Part shown: piece after piece, positions 60,031 through 64,000 of the stretch
How the letters are laid out: each line of letters opens with the position of its first letter
Position numbering within the stretch: the first letter of the stretch is position 1
Assembly (NCBI RefSeq): GCF_900187645.1
Contig: NZ_FYEE01000010.1
Location: 146,038 to 210,037 of the forward strand
From: Pseudomonas sp. Irchel 3E20
GTDB taxonomy: Bacteria; Pseudomonadota; Gammaproteobacteria; Pseudomonadales; Pseudomonadaceae
Direction: 5' to 3'
DNA length: 64,000 nucleotides
The notes under the pieces: generated by a model
Database searches by the model: none
What the model saw: only the letters and a program-made list of their open reading frames with translations
What the model was told of the DNA's origin: nothing
Position numbers and translations under genes: made by a program

Positions 60031-61193
60031 TGCACGCCCCCCAACACCAGCGGCGCATCCAACGGCGCCCCATCAATGCTGGCGGCCAGTGGCGTCACCT
60101 GCATGCCGGGGCGCACTAGCCCCTTGACCACAATGCGCTCGCCCGGTTGCAGGCCCTGCTCAATCACGCGCAAGCCGTCGGCCATCGGCCCCAGTTCGAC
60201 GGGGCGGTATTCGGTCTTGTCGTCTGCGCCGACCACCAGCACATAGCGGCGGCCCTGGTCAGTGCCAATCGAGTGGTCGGCCACCAACACCCGGGGTTGC
60301 GGCGCGCCGGTGTCCAGCTTGACCTTGGCGAACAGCCCCGGCGTCAGGCGCCCATCCGGGTTGTCGACCACGGCACGCGCACGCACTGTGCCGGTCTTGC
60401 GGTCGGCCGCATTCGCCAGGAAGTCCACCCGCCCGGCGCGTGCATAGCTTGCATCGTTAAGCATCGCCACCATGACCTTGGCGGCCTTTTCCCCTTTGGA
60501 CGCGGCAACCTCCCGAGTCGCGGCAAGCGAGCGCAGATAGGTGCGCTCGTCGACATCGAAATACACATGCAACGGGTCGATGGAAACGATCGTCGTCAGC
60601 GGCGTCACCCCACGGGTGACGTAGTTGCCCTCGGTGACAAGGGCACGGTCGACACGCCCGCTGATGGGCGCGGCGACGCGGGTGTAGCTCAAGTCCAGTT
60701 GTGCGGCATCCAGCGCGGCCCTGGCAGCGTCGACCTGGGCCCTGCCGGCATTCAACGAGGCGATGGCGGTGTCAAGACGATCACGCGCCACCACTTTTTT
60801 AGCGAACAGTTGCTCGGCCCGACCATGCTCGGCCTGGGCCAGCAATGCGTTGGCCTGCGCCTCACGCAAACGCCCCTTGGCAGCGTTCAGCGCCGCCTGG
60901 AACTCCCGTGGGTCGATCATAAATAACAGGCTGCCCTTGGCCACGGATTGCCCTTCAGGCACGCTGACACTTTGCAGATAACCACTGACACGCGGACGCA
61001 GTTCCACATGATCGATGGCGGTCAGCGAACCGGTGTACTCGACAAACGGTGTCACCGCCCGCGCAACCACCTCGGCCACCGGCACACCGGGTGGCTTGGC
61101 GGCGGCGGCCGGTGGTGCGCTGTCCGAGCATCCGCCCAGCGTCAACACCACGGCCATCGCACCGGTAATCAGGCTTATTGGTTTGGCGTACAT
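60027..61193 (-). CDS. mexP: RND periplasmic adaptor (MexP-like)
   Basis: This 388-aa membrane-fusion lipoprotein has its acylated Cys in VVLTLGGCSDS, a barrel-sandwich motif (VEYTGSLTAIDHVELRPRVSGYLQSVSVPEGQSVAKGSLLF), and a long helical hairpin (EAQANALLAQAEHGRAEQLFAKKVVARDRLDTA). It joins the pump to the outer-membrane factor. It is the first gene of the operon, with AGGAGGGTG before the ATG and a MerR-family-spaced promoter about 45 bp upstream. Confidence 0.9.
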   Translation of the reverse strand: MYAKPISLITGAMAVVLTLGGCSDSAPPAAAAKPPGVPVAEVVARAVTPFVEYTGSLTAIDHVELRPRVSGYLQSVSVPEGQSVAKGSLLFMIDPREFQAALNAAKGRLREAQANALLAQAEHGRAEQLFAKKVVARDRLDTAIASLNAGRAQVDAARAALDAAQLDLSYTRVAAPISGRVDRALVTEGNYVTRGVTPLTTIVSIDPLHVYFDVDERTYLRSLAATREVAASKGEKAAKVMVAMLNDASYARAGRVDFLANAADRKTGTVRARAVVDNPDGRLTPGLFAKVKLDTGAPQPRVLVADHSIGTDQGRRYVLVVGADDKTEYRPVELGPMADGLRVIEQGLQPGERIVVKGLVRPGMQVTPLAASIDGAPLDAPLVLGGVQ

Positions 61194-61236
61194 CGTTCAC
61201 CCTCCTGGGAATTCCATGAAAAACCGCGACTATCGG

Positions 61237-61267
61237 TTTATCCGGCATTCCACAATGGGAAGGTCAA
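61237..61267 (-). promoter_or_regulatory. CueR/MerR-type promoter of mexPQ-opmE
   Basis: On the minus strand, TTGACC (-35, 61262-61267) and GATAAA (-10, 61237-61242) are separated by 19 bp, the long spacer used by MerR-family activators. The spacer carries the half-site ACCTTCC and an imperfect partner GGAATGC, close to the CueR operator pattern (ACCTTCC-N7-GGAAGGT). The P. aeruginosa mexPQ-opmE operon is CueR-controlled, which fits. No cueR gene is in the window. Confidence 0.7.
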
Positions 61268-61277
61268 GTTGTAGTGA

Positions 61278-61481
61278 TTAACTAATCCCGAACACGACGT
61301 TGAGTTTTTTCTCGGCCTGAGCTGGGGCCAGTGCGCCGTTAAACTGATGTGGTCGAATCCAGTTGTACCGATGCATCAAGAAACAGCTGATATCGCGCTG
61401 GGCTTCTTGAGCAGTTCTGTAGCCCAGGGTCTGTATCCATTCAGTCTTCAGGCTCCGAAACACACGCTCCATCGGCGCATT
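61278..61481 (-). mobile_element. IS3-family transposase 3' fragment
   Basis: The frame reads NAPMERVFRSLKTEWIQTLGY, then RDISCFLMHRYNWIRPHQFN and GALAPAQAEKKLNVVFGIS, then stop. This is the C-terminal end of an IS3-family OrfB (the ...RPHQ..GxxxP... block after the last catalytic Glu in NAPMER). Its 5' part is missing, and the break at about 61481 abuts the integrase gene ATG at 61491. It is a dead remnant. Confidence 0.75.
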
Positions 61482-61490
61482 AACGCTCCT

Positions 61491-62383
61491 ATGAAAACAA
61501 TGGCGCGAAAAACAATGTCGGGCCTCTACCAGAGGAACGGGATTTGGCACATCGACAAAGTCGTCAGAGGTAGCCGACTTCAAGAAAGCACTGGAGCAAG
61601 CGAAAGGGAGGAAGCGGAGCAGTACCTGATTCACCGGCTGGAAAAGCTGCGGCAGGAAAAAATCTACGGCGTGCGCGAGGTGCGAACCTGGCGCGCAGCT
61701 ACCACCAGGTTCCTGGCGGAGTTCAAGGATCGGCCATCAATCGGCCTTTCTGCCTCGCACATCGAGCAGCTTGACCCGTACATCGGCGATCTGCCGGTAA
61801 CGCACATTGATGATGGGGCCCTGGCGCAATTTGTACGGGACCGGTAAAAGCCGACCAACACGGCACAGGGGAAGGTCAAGCCGGGCGTATCGAACAGGAC
61901 AGTCAACATCGCCCTGCAGCGAGTTGTCAGGATATTGAACCTGTACCACCGCAAGTGGCGCGATGCTGAAAAGCGGCCGTGGCTGGAGAGCGTGCCGATG
62001 ATCTCGATGCTTGAGGAGAAGAAGTCGAGCGGTAATCCCTACCCGATGTCGTGGGAAGAGCAGGCGATATTGTTCCCCGAGCTGCCCGACCACCTATTGA
62101 GGATGGCCCTCCATAAGGTGAACACGGGTTGCCGGGAGCAGGAAGTCTGTAAATTGCGATGGGATTGAGAGATACGGGTGCCAGAGTTGAACGCCAGCGT
62201 GTTCCTGATACCTGCCGGATTCGGCGGGCGAAGTGACAAGGCGGGGATAAAGAACGGCGATGAACGCCTGGTGATTCTGAACAATATGGTATCAGCAACC
62301 GATTCGCGTGGGCCTGTGCTGACAATCTTGAAGAGGAGGCAGACATGAAAAAGCGAGAAGTCACGCAAATGTCACGCGCATGA
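61491..62383 (+). pseudogene. int: Decayed phage tyrosine-recombinase integrase
   Basis: One frame reads through as an integrase: MARKTMSGLYQRNGIWHIDKVVRGSRLQESTG, NIALQRVVRILNLYHRKWRDAEKRPWLESVPMI, then GCREQEVCKLRWD with the first catalytic Arg. It is broken by TAA at 61845-61847 and TGA at 62166-62168 (KLRWD-stop-EIRVPEL, consistent with a changed Trp codon). After LVILNN the rest of the catalytic domain is missing, and a tail-like MKKREVTQMSRA lies in another frame. Nonsense mutations plus a deletion make it inactive. It points toward the att remnant 3' of it. Confidence 0.82.
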
Positions 62384-62386
62384 AAA

Positions 62387-62411
62387 AGGCCAATGCTGTG
62401 AACATTGGCCT
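62387..62411 (+). terminator. Hairpin after the integrase remnant
   Basis: AGGCCAATG (62387-62395) pairs perfectly with CATTGGCCT (62403-62411) over a 7-nt loop, preceded by an A run and followed by TAAG. It probably was the int terminator; lacking a U tract on the plus strand, it is weak there and better on the minus strand. Confidence 0.55.
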
Positions 62412-62428
62412 AAGTCATCGAAAAAATA

Positions 62429-62475
62429 TGGTCGGGACGGAGTGATTCGAACACTCGACCCCTAGCACCCCATGC
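62429..62475 (-). other. att remnant: 3' part of tRNA-Pro(GGG)
   Basis: The minus strand reads as the last 47 nt of a tRNA: anticodon loop ATGGGGT (anticodon GGG), stem GCTAG, variable loop and T-arm GAGTG-TTCGAAT-CACTC, acceptor CGTCCCG and ACCA. The 5' half needed for a tRNA is not next to it (after CATGC comes AAGCGG). Such duplications mark integration of a phage or island into the 3' end of a tRNA gene. It lies between the dead integrase and a prophage lysis module. Confidence 0.8.
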
Positions 62476-62633
62476 AAGCGGACACCTCTACAGCCCGCTA
62501 ACTACAAGGCTTCGCGCCTGGCGCTCGCTGCAACGATGCCCAACAGTGCGCAACCGTATTTTACAAAGTCACTCGTAAAGTCACTGAGCCTTTTCGACCC
62601 CCTCCCCGGCGTCCTGCCGAACGAACACAATCC

Positions 62634-63155
62634 CTACCTCTGCAAGTCCCTGACATAAGCCTGGCAGCCCCGCAGCGCGATCAGTCCTTGGTCGCCGGCA
62701 TCGGTGATGTTGATAATTCGTTGAGCATGCGCTGGGTCAAGCCGGGCGCGCGCTCCTCCATGAACCACGCCGCCGGCGCCGGGATCGGCTGACACTGCGC
62801 AGCCACTGGCTGAATCCGTGGTGTCGAGTAGGACTGACAGCCGCAGATCAGCAGTAGCAAGACGATCACGCAGGCGAGTCTGGTTTTTCTGGGCATCGGA
62901 TAGTTCCCGGTAGTGGAGTTGGTCGCTGTCAGCCAAGCGCTGCTCCAGGGCCAGGCGCTTGTCCTGCTCGGCGCGGGCCTGGGCCGCTGCGGCATTGCTG
63001 AGGGTGCCCAGGATGCTTTCGTGGGCCAGTGCCTGATCCGATAGCCGCTTGCCGTAGCGCCAGTCCTGCACCTGCCAGGCGCCCGCCCCGCTGCCGGCTA
63101 TCAGCAGCAAGATCAGCGCCGCCCAGCCAGCAAGGCGCCAGGTGGCGGGAGTCAT
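62634..63155 (-). CDS. Phage i-spanin Rz
   Basis: This 173-aa inner-membrane spanin has one N-terminal helix (LAGWAALILLLIAGSGAGAW) and a periplasmic coiled coil (NAAAAQARAEQDKRLALEQRLADSDQLHYRELSDAQKNQTRLRDRLA). Rz and the outer lipoprotein Rz1, encoded within it in another frame, fuse inner and outer membranes at the end of lysis. It overlaps the endolysin gene by ATGA. Confidence 0.88.
   Translation of the reverse strand: MTPATWRLAGWAALILLLIAGSGAGAWQVQDWRYGKRLSDQALAHESILGTLSNAAAAQARAEQDKRLALEQRLADSDQLHYRELSDAQKNQTRLRDRLATADLRLSVLLDTTDSASGCAVSADPGAGGVVHGGARARLDPAHAQRIINITDAGDQGLIALRGCQAYVRDLQR
62681..62896 (-). CDS. Phage o-spanin Rz1 (nested in Rz)
   Basis: A 71-aa lipoprotein lies wholly inside Rz in a different frame: MPRKTRLACVIVLLLLICGC, with the lipobox ending ICGC, then a Pro-rich mature part (TPRIQPVAAQCQPIPAPAAW). 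This nested layout and the Pro-rich mature sequence are classical for Rz1. Confidence 0.8.
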   Translation of the reverse strand: MPRKTRLACVIVLLLLICGCQSYSTPRIQPVAAQCQPIPAPAAWFMEERAPGLTQRMLNELSTSPMPATKD

Positions 63156-63685
63156 GCCAACACCTTTAACGCCCGGTCATACAGCGCCTTGCGATCCGCC
63201 AAGCCGTTGGTGCCGCCGTTGATCCGCTTGGTGATGAGCAAGAAGTCACCCGCATCGGCCAGGGTGTTGAGCCCGGCCCGGTGCCAGAACCACGCCGCCG
63301 ACATGGCTGCGTGCTGGGGCTCCTCCAGCAACTCGGGGCACTTGAGCAGGCCCAGGCCCAGGGCTTCACCGCACGCCGCGTAGTTGGCCCGGCCGGTGAC
63401 CTGGATCAGGCCGCGCCCGCGGAACTTGGAGCCGTCACCCGCGACGGTATTGCCCAGATCCTTGCGCCCCTCATACCCGGCCTGTTGCTTGGTTGGGCCC
63501 CAGATCTCGCGCACGTAGCGCAGTTGGCCAGACTCATGGCCGATCTGTGCAATGAACGCCGCCACGCGCGCAGGCGTGACAATGCCGAACTTGCCCATGG
63601 CAGTGTTGAGGACAGGTGCAAAAACGCCGGCTTTGGCGCCGGCGTTGGGGAGGATCAGCAGCAGTTGCTGTGCGGTGATGGGCAT
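63152..63685 (-). CDS. Phage endolysin, GH19 chitinase-like muramidase
   Basis: This 177-aa glycoside hydrolase family 19 lysozyme has the motifs AAFIAQIGHESGQLRYVREIW (catalytic Glu in HESG), DGSKFRGRGLIQVTGRANY and ITKRINGGTNGLADR. It degrades peptidoglycan in host lysis. There is no signal peptide, so it needs a holin; none is visible between it and Rz. GGAGAA precedes the ATG. The frame is open upstream but not supported. Confidence 0.9.
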   Translation of the reverse strand: MPITAQQLLLILPNAGAKAGVFAPVLNTAMGKFGIVTPARVAAFIAQIGHESGQLRYVREIWGPTKQQAGYEGRKDLGNTVAGDGSKFRGRGLIQVTGRANYAACGEALGLGLLKCPELLEEPQHAAMSAAWFWHRAGLNTLADAGDFLLITKRINGGTNGLADRKALYDRALKVLA

Positions 63686-63746
63686 TGCTTTTCTCCAGGC
63701 AAAAATAAACCCGCTCGGTGGCGGGTGGCTTAAAGGTGCGGCGCTG

Positions 63747-63983
63747 TCAGTTTTCGTCGGCTGGCAGCGGGTATCGCTGTTTGATGGCAGCGACTGCCGA
63801 AAGCCAGGCACTGTAGTCCGGCTCAGCTCTCGCGATGATGGCGTCATAGTCCGCCTCAAAACGCAGCGGATCGGACTCGCTCGCAAAAGCGGCGCGCCTA
63901 GATGAGCGAGCACCTTCTAACGCCGCGGCACGCTTCTCGCTCTCCTGCTGTTCAGCAGTGATGACCTGGCTGAAATCAATCAT
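63747..63983 (-). CDS. Phage tail-region small protein
   Basis: This 78-aa protein reads MIDFSQVITAEQQESEKRAA, then SESDPLRFEADYDAIIARAEPDYSAWLSAVAAIKQRYPLP. It resembles the short tail-fibre-adjacent or tail-assembly-type proteins that precede endolysin genes in Pseudomonas prophages. It is upstream of the endolysin in the same orientation. The assignment is by position and general character only. Confidence 0.6.
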   Translation of the reverse strand: MIDFSQVITAEQQESEKRAAALEGARSSRRAAFASESDPLRFEADYDAIIARAEPDYSAWLSAVAAIKQRYPLPADEN

Positions 63984-64000
63984 GGGGCACCTCGACGGCT

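Noticed and set aside
54456..61193. mexEF-oprN multidrug pump
   Set aside because: Pump sequence alone allows it, but the promoter with 19-bp spacing, the His-rich terminal gene and lack of a mexT-like LysR gene favour the copper-type mexPQ-opmE.
62429..62475. Functional tRNA-Pro gene
   Set aside because: Only the 3' part from the anticodon loop onward is present; the D-arm and 5' acceptor strand are missing, so it is an att-type duplicate.

Overview
The window looks like chromosome of a Pseudomonas of the fluorescens group. It has high GC, the Fur-controlled PrrF small RNA, a leucine/isovalerate (liu) operon, a six-gene Mrp antiporter with fused MrpA/B, many REP elements of the 'GCGAGC...GCTCGC' type, and several Pseudomonas-typical small families (DUF6124, DUF1652, a DksA2-like protein).

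Layout. 1-265: 3' end of an A-rich RNA, possibly CrcY/CrcZ. 412-12185: acyl-CoA ligase and liuABCD, both preceded by near-identical LiuR-type boxes and separated by a FecI/FecR/TonB-receptor iron cassette. 12231-19048: a LexA/PrtR-like repressor with both catalytic residues replaced, DUF6124, prrF, a zinc carboxypeptidase, a flavoprotein, a lipoprotein, and an XRE-cupin regulator divergent from an EamA exporter around a perfect 20-bp palindrome. 19288-25357: mrp operon. 25354-35156: mixed small proteins, a chemoreceptor, a DksA2-like protein, a response regulator without its phospho-Asp, a PAS-LuxR regulator and a purine permease.

35713-51293 is a hydroxyproline catabolic island: GntR and AraC regulators, 4-hydroxyproline 2-epimerase, a three-subunit D-hydroxyproline dehydrogenase, an ABC transporter, aconitase X (cis-3-hydroxyproline dehydratase), a proline-racemase-family protein with an unusual Ser/Thr pair, the deaminase and semialdehyde dehydrogenase leading to 2-oxoglutarate, and a Pyr2C reductase leading to proline. 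An identical 16-bp palindromic element precedes the transporter and deaminase units, and a close variant precedes gntR, which suggests one regulon.

51430-64000 is accessory. An XRE regulator and a DUF2834 protein are followed by a scar joining a toxin-like fragment to a umuC fragment, a GNAT-Rnk fusion, and a copper-type mexPQ-opmE operon with a MerR/CueR-spaced promoter and a His-rich exported protein. Then come an IS3 transposase fragment, a decayed phage integrase, a 47-nt copy of the 3' part of tRNA-Pro(GGG) acting as an att remnant, and the lysis end of a prophage (tail-region gene, GH19 endolysin, nested Rz/Rz1) that continues past the right edge. All functional names come from reading translations and motifs; no database search was run.
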